Notes: a model not told the origin generated them from the letters alone. Shown: positions 35,263 through 47,737, counted from the stretch's first letter. The stretch: DNA of 64,000 nucleotides from Callorhinus ursinus (GCF_003265705.1 NW_020313057.1:7552450-7616449), one strand, 5' to 3'. Made by a program: numbers and translations.

Positions 35263-36520
35263 ATCATAACACCATTTAATCTGTTACTATGGCGTAAGGA
35301 ATGGTAGTTAGTTAACATATTATCATAATGGACCAGACAACTAATCTCAACAACTATGTGCCCAAATACCTCTTTTATCAATAGAGTTTTCTTTTATCAC
35401 CGTTCTCTAGTTAGATCTTAATGACCTTTCATTCAACTAGAGTCGTCATCTTTTATGTGTTAAGATATATTATGATATTGTATTTGAGAATGAATTTGAA
35501 TGAAATAACTAAAATTGCTGCCTAGATATTTTTCTCAGCATGTCTTCTAGTAAAATTCTCTTTTTGCATCTTTTTCAAATAACATATACTGGTGTGTTGA
35601 AAACTGATACCCTATTAATTAAATGAATAAAGCAAGACACAATTTGAATTTAGCTTAATAAGCAAACCAAAGTGAAAGCAGCTGTGTCCCATTAGCTTCT
35701 GATTTTCTGCAAAATAGAGAGGGAATCAGATACACAATAAGAGTGTCTAAAATTGAGCAGCTTGTGGTTATGTTGCTATAGCTACCAGAGGTCTTTTTGA
35801 TGCTTTACTGGGTTGGCAAAGAAATAGACTGTTTGGAATAGTCACACTAAAAACTCTTATGCACTGAAATAGTGCTGACATTTGACCATGAGTCTTCAAT
35901 TCCTCCACAGAGTAAACACATGGATATGAAAGGAAAAAAAGAAGAATTCAAATTACCTCATGAACATTAGATCATTTTTTCTATTATCCAAGGGAGGGAA
36001 ATCCTGCAGTTTAAAAACAAACATGAGAGTAGAAGAATTCCAAATTGTTTATATGCTACCTATAGAGAGCTGATCTGATAGCTCTCAATAAAAATAAACC
36101 CACTTGGGAGGGCATTTAGGAAGTGAAGATGTTAGTGATACACAGAATAGGGAACATATTTTAAAGGAATTCTTTTCCTTAAGGAACTCCTGTAGATGTG
36201 CATGGCCCCATCAAGAATCTCCCTCTGCTAGTTTGGCTCTGTAGCTATAAAGAGAAGTTTATCCTAGAGGAAATAATCAAAGTTAGAAGACATAAATTTC
36301 CCTACTCTTTAAAAATAAATGCATCAGTTAAGTGTCATTTTTTCCCCCAGAAATCTCAATAGCACCATACAGTGTTGCTGTAATAACTCTTAAAATTTCC
36401 TGGAGGATCATATCATGACCATAAAGAAGTCACACTGATTCCAAGAATACTTGGGAGTTCATTATGTTCTTTTGGAGTGGGTTCCCATACTCCCTCCATC
36501 CTGCCATTTGTTCTTATGAG
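35263..36520. other. Unassigned stretch
   Basis: About 1.25 kb with no gene or repeat recognised. Confidence 0.4.
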
Positions 36521-36537
36521 AGAAATGCTTTTCTTTT

Positions 36538-36762
36538 TTTTTTTTAAACTGGGGTGACTTTATTTATTTTTTAAAAGATTTTATTTATTTATTTGACAGA
36601 GAGAGACACAGCGAGAGAGGGAACACAAGCAGGGGGAGTGGGAGAGGGAGTAGCAGGCTTCCCACCGAGCAGGGAGCCCGATGTGGGGCTCGATCCCAGG
36701 ACCCCAGGATCATGACCTGAGCCGAAGGCAGACGCTTAACGACTGAGCCACCCAGGTGCCCC
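36538..36762 (-). mobile_element. CAN-SINE with 17-bp duplication and extra 3' sequence
   Basis: Antisense full-length copy with head 'gccacccaggtgcccc' at the right. The duplication 'agaaatgcttttctttt' lies at 36521-36537 and 36763-36779. Between the outer T run and the SINE tail there are about 24 non-SINE bases ('aaactggggtgactttatt'), read as a small 3' transduction (see findings). Confidence 0.95.
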
Positions 36763-36779
36763 AGAAATGCTTTTCTTTT

Positions 36780-37930
36780 AAAAATAAAAGATTAAACAAA
36801 AAGAGAGTCAATCTCTAAGAGTCAAGCAGACTGCAGGCTGAGAAGGGGCAGGGCCACATGGCTCAGAATCCTCTTCTTTTCAATTTGCCTAGTCTTGTGT
36901 TTTTCTGCTCTAATTAAAATCACCAATACCACATTGGCCCATGAACAGTTTTATTAAAAGTTCAGGCTCAAGTATGGACAACTTCTTAGCACACAGGTCT
37001 CCATAAATATTTGTGAAATGACAGAACTGTGAATGACAACATTCATTTTCAGGGCAACGGTCTAGTGATAATTCCCACACTGTCATATACCTGGTTTCTC
37101 AGCTGAGAGACACATTTCATTTCTTTTTAGGATTTTAGTGACTCACCCAATGTATGATCTCACCTTTTTCCATTTGACACAGAAAGTGTGATTTAATTAT
37201 TTTCAGAACCAACAGGGTAAAGAACATCCTACCATCATAATAAGATGCATAGGACAAAAATGATACCCATATGTAAACAGTAGAGTTCTACTGGCACATT
37301 CTTCTTGCTTGTTTGAAGTGATACCAGAAGCCGTATGCAACACCAATAAATAGAGCTGCCTTTATTTACATATCCTACTGTTATTCCAGAATTGTGAATA
37401 AAAAGATAAGGAGCAGAATTTTTGTATTTTAAGTACAAGATAATGGCAAGACCATGGTCAAGGCCACTTGCCAATAGCAATTGTGATGGCATCCATGTCT
37501 TCAATATAGCTCTAATGGAAAGTTTGTAAGCTTTCAGCCAATTAATTTTCTGAGTAAAGATACTATAGCAAAAAGGAAGAAAAAATAAAAAACAAGGTAA
37601 AGGATACTTCATAAAAATCAAGTAAACTATATTAGTACACTACTACCAATTTCTCAAGAGACAGATTATGCGATGCTGGGAAAATTATTTCTTTCTAATT
37701 TTCTGAAGGTCTACAAGATAAACTATCTCAGCCAAAGCCACTTAATTATTAATTATTACAACAAATATTATTTTTGATCACCCATACCCTCTATCCTACA
37801 TTTTTTGTTAATTTTGTGGTTTTTAGAACAGCAAAAATGCAGAAAAGAGAAATGCTTAATTTTCATACAAATTCAATGTAGATGATTTGTTCACTGCCAC
37901 ATTCATATTTGGGTGGGAGGCCTGAAGATT
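36780..37930. other. Unassigned stretch
   Basis: No gene that I can support. The 128-residue minus-strand frame (37235-37621) is the longest non-repeat frame here. It has no motif that I recognise, and a hydrophobic tract alone is not evidence for a protein. A short L2-like end may lie near 37000-37040. Confidence 0.4.
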
Positions 37931-37946
37931 AAGATAAGACGAACAA

Positions 37947-38122
37947 GGTGCGCCTGGGTGGCTCAGTCTTATGCATCTGCCTTTGGCTCAGGTCATGGTC
38001 CCCTCTGTTGGGCTCCATGCTCATCAGGGAGATGCTTCTCCCTCTCCCCCTCCCCCTGCTTGTGTTCCCTCTCTCACTGTGTCTCTCTCTGTCAAATAAA
38101 TAAATAAAATCTTAAAAAAAAA
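37947..38122 (+). mobile_element. CAN-SINE with 16-bp target-site duplication
   Basis: Head 'gtgcgcctgggtggctcag', a shortened core, CT-rich tract, AAATA tail and A run. The duplication 'aagataagacgaacaa' lies at 37931-37946 and 38123-38138. The exact duplication suggests a young insertion. Confidence 0.97.
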
Positions 38123-38155
38123 AAGATAAGACGAACAAAGATACACCACTCAATT

Positions 38156-38351
38156 TTTTTAAAGAATTTTTTTTATTTATTCATTTGAGACAGAGAGATA
38201 CAGAGAGAGAGAGAGAGAGACGCAGCAGGAGCAGTGGGGAGGGGCAGAGGAAGAGGGAGAAGGGAGCCCCATATGGGGCTCCATCCTAGGACCTGGGATC
38301 ATGACCTGAGCTGAGGACAGATGCTTAACCATCTGAGCCACCCAGGTGCCC
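38156..38351 (-). mobile_element. CAN-SINE
   Basis: Antisense: T-rich tail, (GA)n tract, 'tgggatcatgacctgagctg' and head 'gagccacccaggtgcccc'. Short duplication 'ctcaatt' at 38149-38155 and 38352-38358. It lies 17 bp from the preceding SINE, in opposite orientation. Confidence 0.94.
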
Positions 38352-38429
38352 CTCAATTCCTCATTTTATCCTCTCCTCTTCGATTTTTTCTTTCTTTTTC
38401 CTTTTTTTGGGGGGAAAGGGGGCTTATTC

Positions 38430-38790
38430 AAAAGTCCCTGTGTTTTCAGAAGTATCTAAAATAGCAATAGTCAGTAGATGTGTAAGTGAACTACATATAT
38501 AGTTTTAAATTTTCTAGTAGCCCTATTTTACAAAGTAAAATGAAATAGGGGAGATTAATTTTAATAACATATGTAACCCAATATATAAAAAATGACCATA
38601 TAAGCATGAAATCAATATAAATTATTGAGATATTTTATATTCTCTTTTTTTACTAAGTCTTTGAAATCTGGTATATATTTTATACTTAACAGTGAGTCTC
38701 AATTTGGGACAGTCATATTTCAAGGGCTCCATAACCACATCTGGCTAATTGCTACTCAATTGGACACTGTAGATCTAGAACTTTTCTGTG
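38430..38790. other. Ancient repeat-like segment, unassigned
   Basis: 'ccataaccacatctggctaa' followed by 'ctcaattggacactgtagat' resembles one end of a common mammalian interspersed repeat that I cannot name with confidence. No coding capacity. Confidence 0.35.
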
Positions 38791-39144
38791 AAAGCACCCA
38801 CACCTTCTTTATTACCCCTTAATGTCTATCTATCATCTCTCCAGAGACATAACAATGATAAATATGACACCTCACTTGTATAGAAAATTTGTAAAGAAAG
38901 CTCACATGAATTACATGAGAGGTACCATGACTTACCTTTTTAATTCTCCACTGAACTACACAATTAGTGGGTTTTCAAGAAATAGTTGATGAATAAATAG
39001 AGTTATGAATTGCTAGAGAGGGACCAGTATGCATTGAAACAAGTGAAATGATCAAAGCGTGATTGGTGACCATAAGAGCCTATCTTCCCTGAACAGGGTT
39101 GTGGAAAAATACTTTTTATTTGACTCACCCCATAAAGAGAATGA
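38791..39144. other. Unassigned stretch
   Basis: No gene recognised. A weak L2-end-like phrase ('gttgatgaataaatag') lies near 38984-38999. Confidence 0.35.
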
Positions 39145-39345
39145 TGGCTTACGTTTCTTTAGTGATTTACATTTTCCTATGCAGGTTTAATAAGTGTCAT
39201 TTGAGAAGTTTAGACCAATATTTATTTTTCCATGTTGATAAATAAAGATCAGTTTTAGAGACTAACTCATTCAAGGTCACACAGCTGGTGACTCATGCAA
39301 ACAAAACTGAAATCAAACTTCCTAGCTACTCTGCCGGCCCTTTTC
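39145..39345 (-). mobile_element. MIR SINE
   Basis: Antisense MIR: 'ggcttacgtttctttagtg' at the left, and 'ttcaaggtcacacagctggtg' type text near 39270 followed by 'gaaatcaaacttcctag'. Confidence 0.65.
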
Positions 39346-39652
39346 TTGCACACCTGCTCTGAAAACAAAGAAGACATGAGAAATAGTACCTCATAATTAT
39401 GTTGTTTTAACAGTGTTGCATATGCCTGGTAATTTAAAGTACCTGTGTCCCCTTTTTTAAGAAAAGCAGAGTGGACAGCATCAAGAACAAACAAACTCTA
39501 TACATGTTTTGTTTCAAACCAATGGAGCTAAGACCTGTAGAGCTGTTTTTCTTGTATTTGAAACACAACTGACAAGAAATTTAAAAAATAATAATAATAA
39601 CATTGAATCTCTTGCTTCTGTTATCAAACAGCTTCCACTAGAATCAAGCAAA

Positions 39653-39683
39653 CACCACACACACACACAGACACACAGACACA

Positions 39684-39732
<49 letters not shown>
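39653..39732 (+). repeat. (CA)n microsatellite with CAGA interruptions
   Basis: CACA repeats with GACA interruptions at 39670-39690, then a pure (AC)n run to 39732. Confidence 0.97.
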
Positions 39733-39735
<3 letters not shown>

Positions 39736-40424
39736 ACTTGCCTATTTGGCCTTATTTATTCATCTTAGCTAAAGAGATGGGTTTGCTTAATTGCTATGCT
39801 GAAGTAAAACATGTAGACCTTTTTGATACTGTGATTACTTCAGCCATTGTTCTAGGAGCATTGAAATTGTTACCCTGAATCTTCATTTCCACATTTTTCC
39901 ATGTTGTAATTTTGGAGTCATTTAAACTCTCTAAGGATCTGATGATGTTGTGTAGTTCGCATATAAATACCAGGTTGCCAGAGCAGAAATGCACTGTGGA
40001 AAATTATATACCAACAGAACAATTATAACATTCCTATAAAGGACACACCCGTATTTTATTTCTGAATCATTCTTGTAACATTTTTTAAAGATTATTTGAT
40101 AAGTAGTGCACATCAACATAACACCCATGCATATGTTTAAATAAACATTTTACCAGTGGCATATTTGGGCACAGGAGTAAACCTTCAATTATTTGTTGAC
40201 AAAATTTGCCTCCTTATAATGTTGTATCCACTTAATCATGAATCTCTTAATCTACAAACTGCAGTAATTTGCTGGTATTAGACTCATTTAAAAACTATCT
40301 TTCAAAAAGAAAGAGAAGAATTTAGAGGTACATATAGTCTGTACATATATGTGTTGACTAATTACTGTTATGACTTGGTTCAAATTTTTATATGCTATTT
40401 AATCTTAGATTTATTGTAAAGTTG
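39733..40424. other. Unassigned stretch
   Basis: No gene or element recognised. Confidence 0.4.
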
Positions 40425-40622
40425 TTATTGAAATTCTGGTTAGTGAACATACAGTTAATTTAGTTTCAGGTGTACAATTTAGTGATTCAACACGTACACA
40501 ACACCCGGTGCTCACCACAAGTGGCCCTCCTGAATTCTCATCTCCTGTTTAACCCATCCATCCACCCACCTTGTCTCTGGTAACCATCAGTTTCTCTACA
40601 AGGAGTCTGTTTCTTAGAGCTA
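40425..40622 (-). mobile_element. Carnivoran L1 3' end, antisense arm
   Basis: The minus strand reads the end of the L1 3' UTR: 'gatggttaccagagac', 'gtgagcaccgggtgttg', 'tgaatcactaaattg' and 'cctgaaactaaatt'. It abuts the sense arm at 40623. Confidence 0.75.
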
Positions 40623-40800
40623 GAGAGTACTATGCTAAGTGAAGTAAGTCAGTCAGAGGAAGACGTATCCTATATGACTTCACTCATATTTGGAACTGAA
40701 GAAACTAAACAAACGATCATAGAAAAAGAAAAGAGAAAGGCAAACCAAGGAACAGACTATTTTGTCTTAGATTATAGAGGAAGGGAGAGAGGAAGGGACA
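40623..40800 (+). mobile_element. Carnivoran L1 3' UTR, sense arm (inverted)
   Basis: 'atgctaagtgaagtaagtc', 'cagtcagaggaagacgta' and 'tgacttcactcatatttgg' are the L1 ORF2 end and 3' UTR immediately upstream of the part in the antisense arm. The opposite orientation of adjoining L1 parts suggests twin priming. A GA-rich stretch follows at 40780-40840. Confidence 0.75.
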
Positions 40801-40849
40801 GAGTGGGGGAGGGGGAGAAAAATAGAAAGAAATAACAGGTTTGGTACAT

Positions 40850-41480
40850 TGCCAGAGGAATTAAGGAAAGATGAGCAATTCTTTTGTGTTAAATTTTAAG
40901 AAAAAATAAACAAGTAAATGAAGAAAAAAAAAAGCAATGAAATTTTTACCGAGGAGGAAATCCTAGGAAGTCCTTAGAGCACATTGGAAAATGGACTTTA
41001 TAAAGAAGAAGAAAAAGTAACCTTAAAACTGAGCATATGGACTTCTCAGATGAAGCAGAAGTTACAATTTCGAAAATAAGAGTATATAATTTCTGAAAAT
41101 CATGACAAGAGGAACCCCAGGACGAGACTGAGCTTTCCTACTGGACGTTCACCTTTATTAAATAAATTGTAAAACGTAAATTCCCTAAATCTCCCGAAAA
41201 TTCCCTGAATACCTATGTCAGGGGTATGCATTTTGCTGTAGTTAATGTTCTACTGTAACAAACCATTGTTCTGTAACTGCTCTGAAATCAACTATTTCTC
41301 TTTCACAGGGCTTAGAGATAGGTCTGGAGTTCAAAGTTTTATAGTAGGTAAGGGAAGTTCAAGGGAAATCGGCAGTGTTTTAATGACAATAAATAACCTA
41401 TCTACATTTTTTAAAGACTTTTCTTAATCTCAGAAATTTGAATATTAGTGAAAGATTAGTAATGTGGAGGGAACTTGGAG
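40850..41480. other. Unassigned stretch
   Basis: No gene recognised. Confidence 0.4.
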
Positions 41481-41485
41481 TTCAC

Positions 41486-41605
41486 TCTCTCTTCTTTCTT
41501 TCCTCCCCCCTCCCCCTTCTTCTTCATCATCATCTTCATCTTCTTCTCCTCCTTCTCCTCCTTCTTCTTCTTCCTCTCTCTGTCTCTCTCTCTCTCTCTC
41601 TGTTA
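41486..41605 (+). repeat. Polypyrimidine tract (CTT/CTC)n
   Basis: About 120 bases, almost all C/T, with CTTCTT and CTCCTT units, a few CAT interruptions and a final (TC)n. The Glu-rich minus-strand frame is its translation. Confidence 0.92.
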
Positions 41606-41709
41606 TTATTTCACTTGACTGATGAGGCAACCTAATTTGCCCAAGATCTCATAGGTAGCTGTGGGTGGCCATGGAGCAAGAACTTAATTTCTGGCTTCTT
41701 TCCACCATA

Positions 41710-41820
41710 TTTTTTTTAAGATTTTATTTTTAAGCAATGTTTATACTCAACTCTATACCAAACTTACAACCCTGAGATCAAGAGTCCTATGCTCTACTGA
41801 CTGAGCAAGTCAGGTGCCCC
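41710..41820 (-). mobile_element. CAN-SINE, old and shortened
   Basis: Antisense: 'aagattttatttttaag', 'caaccctgagatcaagag' and head 'gactgagcaagtcaggtgcccc' type text. Diverged and lacking the GA tract. Confidence 0.82.
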
Positions 41821-43491
41821 TACACTTTATCTTGAGTCAGTATCAAGTGAGCACAGAAATATTTTGGGTGTAATCAAGAAGCTTTCATTAGGTAATTTCT
41901 GTGTATCCAAAATTGGGTTAAGGGCTATGGAAGCACTTAAGGATGTTAACACATAACCCAAATTGCCCTCAATGTTGAGATATCAAAAGAATCGGAGATG
42001 GAAGCTAATCTTCTAATCATAATTATCAAAGTTGAATAAGAGTTCAAACTATAGAAGTTTTTACTTCTTTCCAAAATCATAATAATATATTTCATTGTTT
42101 ATTTTATGAAAGAACAGTAAGCTTAGCTTTTCACATTAACTCCAGGGATGGGATGATAAAAAGTAATAATGATCGTAAGTCTGAACTGCATCTTCTGTGA
42201 GACAAAACATCAATTTTTCACCAGCGATTTTCTACATTTCTCCTCACTTTTGTTAAGGTTATAAACAGGGAAATTCTGTGATAATGTGCCTTCCAATAAA
42301 GCAACTTTTAATAGAATTTGTTTGACCATCGGCTCCTGACCTCTGCCAACTGGTTTTCTTCAGTGATTTCATTAACCTTATGATAATAACAATCTCCCAT
42401 CTTATACAAGTGAATTTGCTGGACCTTGCTTGAAGTGGTAAGGGGTTATACACACCCTAGATTTATTTTTGTTGTTTATATGAATATAGTCATCACCGTT
42501 AGTCTTCCTCAGGATTAAAAGCCAGTTCCACACAGGGAATAATAAACTCCAATCAAATTTGATACTTGAAACATTTCAAAATGAATATAATCCCTGGAAA
42601 ATTGTGGTCCACATCTTCATCAGCCTACTCGGATGCACTACATGGATCCAAGAGCTCATATCAGTGGTTTGTCTATGTTGGTGACATGACATGCCCCAAA
42701 ATAGAAAATTGATTGACACTAAAATACCATTTTAATTCAGAAAAATGTTGCCTGGTTATACTTGTATTGATCTTTTGATTATTTTTTCACAACTTAAAGG
42801 ATGAGTCTTGTCAAATTTCAGGAAACACTGTTGTTTTCAGTAGATAGAAAGACTTTCTAGAACAGGAACTCAGTTGACACGTATCATCCTTTCCTTCCTG
42901 ACATGACTGATGATGTTTCTCTATACTCGCTGGCATGAGGCTAATAAGAAAATCACAGCAGACTATTGATAGCAGAGAAAAACATGAGACTTTCAAAAGG
43001 TCCCCATGGAGTTCAGTGATTTAGGAAAAGAACACAGTAGAATGACAGATTATTTTCTGATACTGGGAACATATGTGGATTATGTAGATGATTATCACTT
43101 TTGAGAAAATTTTTAAAAAGCAATAAATGTTTCCAAAATATCTGGAGTTCTGATTTTGTTACATAATATATATTGTCTATTTGACCTTTAGAGTAACTAT
43201 CCTTACCTTAATGTACCTGCTGAAAAGCTATAATGAATTGCACTAAATCATCTCATATCCTAAGAGTCGGTGAGTGAAATTAAACATGTATTTATGCTAA
43301 TATTATGTACAAGACAAGTTAGACCTTGAAAAAGAAGGAAATAAGGAGAACAAAAATTTGTATGATACATAAGATATAAAAAAATAATTATAATGAGAAG
43401 CAGAATACAAGCTACCACATAATAAATACAAATAAAATGAAAACTTAGGGAGAAACAGTTTACTTTCTTCAGATATCAAGAAAGTATTCAC
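41821..43491. other. Unassigned stretch
   Basis: About 1.7 kb with no gene or repeat recognised. Confidence 0.4.
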
Positions 43492-43504
43492 AGAATAGTT
43501 AAAG

Positions 43505-43707
43505 TTAGGGAGCCTGGGTAGCTCAGTAGGTTGAGCATTTGACTCTTGGTTTTGGCCCAGGTCATGATCTCAGGGTTGTGGGATTGAGTACCCCATAGGT
43601 TCTGTGCTCAGTGCGGAATCTGCTGGAAAGTCTCTCTCTCTGCCCCTCCCCCCCACTTGTGCATGCTCTGTTTCTCTCTAAAATAAATTAAAAATCTAAG
43701 AAAAAAA
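43505..43707 (+). mobile_element. CAN-SINE with target-site duplication
   Basis: Head 'gggagcctgggtagctcag', core 'ccaggtcatgatctcagggt', CT-rich tract and A-rich tail. The duplication 'agaatagttaaag' / 'agaatagttgaag' lies at 43492-43504 and 43708-43720. Confidence 0.95.
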
Positions 43708-43720
43708 AGAATAGTTGAAG

Positions 43721-44034
43721 ATGAGTTGATTTGGAAATGAATGGGATTTCAATAGCAGATGTGTTAGGCAATGACGACTTTTGTCTTTTCTCGGAGTACA
43801 AAAGCTGGAAAGAGTGTTTGAAGACAGAGGTTGGCAAAGGTGCAGAGAATGCTCATAGTTCCTTAAAACATCTCACCTATGTGTATGTGTATATGTGGAT
43901 ACGTGTAATCATCATGTGTGTACGTGTAAGGCAAAGCCAGCTCTTCTAGTTGTGTCTAATACCCATTCCTTCCCCATAGATTTTCTGTCTCCTGGTAAAA
44001 TTCTTACTGACTGTTCTGGTTTCAGCATAAGTTT
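43721..44034. other. Unassigned stretch
   Basis: No gene recognised. The 72-residue frame here has no motif. Confidence 0.4.
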
Positions 44035-44295
44035 CTTGTTCCTGTGATTCATTTACGTAGGCTTGACTTTCCCTTCTCCATATTCCTATAGCACATTTTA
44101 TTTTTTTATAACTTAATGTTTTATCTTAGTTACATGATTTTTGTACATTTATGTCCCCCATTGGACTATAATCTCCTCCAGCTAAACAAGTGAATGCTAT
44201 TAATTTCTGTATGCTCAGAACCAACCTTATAGCCTGACACACTGTAAATTTTCAGTGAGTCTTCATTGTTCTTAACTGATTGAAAGAATAAATAT
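44035..44295 (+). mobile_element. L2 LINE 3' end
   Basis: 'cattggactataatctcctc' at about 44160, then 'tgctcagaaccaacctta' and 'agcctgacacactgtaaat', is the recognisable last 150 bases of L2 in sense. Confidence 0.6.
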
Positions 44296-45700
44296 AAAGG
44301 AGTTTTTAACTTCTTTTCATTATTTTGAGTTTTTGTTTATGATGGTAGTGTAATAGCTCTTTCTTATACAAGAACCATGATCATGACTTTAAGTATGTGC
44401 TTTATCCAGGGGTCATATTCCTTACTATATGCTTCCTGAAGCATTTTTAGCAACATAATTTTGTGGGATAAAAACAAACGTTTTTGGAAAATTCTGTAAA
44501 ATCTCATAAATTATTTAAGTTATTGAAGAATTCATAAAGAGACAACTTGACCATTTCCTCGTTATTGCTGGGTATCTAGAGAAGGTTATTCTCCCTCTAA
44601 TGTCAGTTATGTATAGAGGAAACACAGTACTTTATAGGTAAGTGATAGCATCTTATAAATCACTAACAGAATGTTCAATAAAAGCAGCATTGTGATCATT
44701 CTCTAATTCAAAACATAAATGTCTCTTCATACAAAACATTTAGTTATAAAAATTTGAAACTCATTCTCCTCCCACACATTTATATGCCTACTAGAAAAAC
44801 AGAAATTACTGTAAGTAGACACATGAGTATATAACATCAGACCTTTAGGTTACCTAATTTAAAGATAATGAACTTTAGGGTAACAATATAAACTTTTATC
44901 ACGGAAGACTTTTCACCATTCGTAATAAGCTATAAAAAATGCTTATAGCACTTAGATATAATTAACTGTGAACATTGATATCTTCCCCTGATGAGAAACA
45001 CCCATTTTGTTTAGGAATAAAAAAAGAAAATGGGATATAATTAAAAATCTCTTTAAAAAGGTAAATAATGGGGTTCGTACTTGGTTAAGAGTTAGGAATT
45101 TCAGTACTGGGGTAATTACACAGTACTACCCTAAACTATAGAAATGATTATTTTGCTGTGCCACAGTCATGCCTTCCAAATTTTAACAGTATCAAATGAT
45201 CCCTTCAGTTTTAGCAACAAACAAGTTTGGTCTAATGAATAGGTAATGTAATCCATTTTACTTTTAAAATCTCACAAGGAGTACTGGAATTCTTACATTA
45301 TAAAATATCAGTGTATGTACTACAAAACTTGAAAATTCCTTTTTTATAACCATCCATGCCTTTTTTTCACACAGTTCCAGCACTCTCAACAATTTTATAT
45401 CTCCTTTCAGATAAGTGTTTAAACATATACATGCATATATTTATAATTGTGAATATATGGCATTTAGGTATAGTTTTACATATATTTGTATATATGCATT
45501 ATATGTACATGTTATTATACAGCTGCTTCTTTCATGTAAAATTCTTGGGAACAATGAAATATGACTATATTTAAGCTTTATTTTATTATTGTAAGTGCTG
45601 TCTATAATTCCAAAGTTTGCACCACAATAGTATTAAACTATTTTTGTATTTATGGACATTTAATTTGATCCAATATTTACTTGCTGAAAAAAAAAAGTTA
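44296..45700. other. Unassigned stretch
   Basis: About 1.4 kb without a recognisable gene or repeat. There is an AT-rich part near 45420-45510. Confidence 0.4.
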
Positions 45701-46241
45701 GAATTCCTTTTCTGGCCATGATAGAATAACAGAAGACTTAACCTCTTGCGTTATATAACTATGAGCCAGAAGAAAATACATGAAGCAACTTTTTCAAATA
45801 TTGGACAACAGGAATGACAGGTGTATAATCCCTGAGGGAAGGAAATGGAGCAAAGTGAGCCATAAAATCCACCTTGGCTTTCTGCTAGAGGCACATTATA
45901 GACCAGAGCATAGGGGTGGACAAGGACTGATCCATGACTAAGCTTCCCCAGAATTGTAAAATGATCCAAGGCATGCCCTGCCCAATTCACCTGTTTCTTC
46001 TTTCTCTCCTTAGCTAAATAACAGAGCTGTAGTGCACTCCGGGGAATTTTCTCATCTGCTCCCATCACTTCCCCCTTTATCTTTCATAGCTGTTATCCAC
46101 AATAAATATTTTACATTTCCATTCTATCTTCACCATTAATTCTCAAAGACACAGACACAGAAAAAGAAAGCTTGAGCAACGTCATTGATCAATTTAACCT
46201 GATTGACAACTACAAGAAATTAACCAACAACAGCATTTTGT

Positions 46242-46430
46242 TTGTTTTCCAATTACATCGAGGTAAAATTGGCATGCAGTGCTAAGTGTAAGGTATAGAG
46301 CATAATGATTTGATTTGCATATATTATAAAATGTTTACCACAGTAAGCTTAGTTAACATTCATCATATCGTATAGATACAAAAAATATGGGTTTTTTCTT
46401 GTGATGAGAAAAGTTAGGATCCACTTTCAA
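46242..46430 (-). mobile_element. L1 3' UTR fragment in antisense, nested
   Basis: 'aggtaaaattggcatgcagt', 'gcataatgatttgatttgca' and 'cacagtaagcttagttaac' match the reversed L1 3' end. They interrupt the sense ORF2 text, which resumes at about 46436. Confidence 0.65.
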
Positions 46431-47512
46431 GAACATCATCAATCAAATAGATATCATGGAAATCTGTAGACAATTTCATCCAACAACAACTGATAACACA
46501 TTCTTCTGAAGCCTGTGTGGAACACTCTGGGCCAGAAAGCACACCTTAATAAATTTAAGATAATAGAAATCCTACAATGTTTACTCTCAGACCACAATAT
46601 AATTAAGCAAGATAATAACAGAAAGATAGCTGGAAAATCCCCCAAATGCTTAAAAGATTAAACAACATATTTCCAAATAACACATGGGTCAAAGAAAACA
46701 TCTCCAAGAAAATTTTAATGTAAACTAAATATAAATTTAAATGCAACTTACCAAATTTGTGGGATACAGTGAAAGCAGTGCTAAGAGGAAGACTTACAGC
46801 ATTGAATTACTATTTTAGAAAAAAAGATCTAAAATTTAAAAAAAATTAAGCATCTACTTGAGGAAACTAGACAAAAAAAAGAGTGAATTCAATCCAAAAT
46901 AAGCAGAAGAAAAGAAATACAAATTAGAGCAGAAACCAATGAAATTGAAAATAGAAAGTCAATATAGAAAATCAGTGAAACCAAAGGCTAGTTCTTTGAA
47001 AAGCCCAACAGAATCAATAAGCCTATAGCCAGGGAAAAAAGAGATAGAGAGAACACGAATTACTAACATCAGTAAAAAATTTAAAAAAAAAGATAATAAG
47101 GAGATACGAAAAGTTGGAGGACTAACACTTCCTGATTTCAAAACTTACTATAAAGACATAGCAATCAAGACATTGGTATTGGTGATATAATAACTATTTC
47201 ATTTGAACATGATAGAGAGACCAGAAATACACCCACATAAATATGGCCAACTGATTGTTGCCAAAGGAGCAAAAGCATTTACAGTAAAGACCATCTTTTC
47301 AACAAATGATTCTGGAACTGGGCAAAACAACAACAACAAAAAGAACAAAATCTAGTCACAGATCATCCCCCCTTCACAAAAATTAGCTCAAAATGGATCA
47401 TAGCACCAAACATGGCATAAAACTATGAAAGTCCTAGAAGATACATCAGAGAAAATCTGGATGACCTCGAAGTGGTGATGATGGTTCAGATAAAACATCA
47501 AAGGCATGATCC

Positions 47513-47737
47513 ATGAAAGAAAGCATTGATAAGCAGGACTTCATTAAAATCAAAAACATCTGCTCTGTAAAAGACAAGAGGATGAAAAGTCAAGCTACAG
47601 ACTGGGAGGAAGCCTTTGCCAAAGACACATCTGATAAAGTACTATTATCCAAAATGTACAAAGAACTCTTAGAACTCAAAAATAGGAAAATAAACAACCT
47701 AATTCAAGACTGGGTCAAAGCCTTTTTCAGTCTTTGA
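47513..47737 (+). pseudogene. L1 ORF2 C-terminal fragment
   Basis: A 74-residue readable remnant of the C-terminal part of ORF2, after the reverse transcriptase. It keeps the 'QDFIKIKN', 'ATDWEEAFAK' and 'MYKELLELKNRK' blocks. It has no RT core and a broken frame on both sides. Confidence 0.85.

Noticed and set aside
37235..37621. 128-residue minus-strand frame in non-repeat sequence
   Set aside because: No known domain, no evidence of splicing or conservation, and the length is not exceptional for AT-rich DNA of this size.
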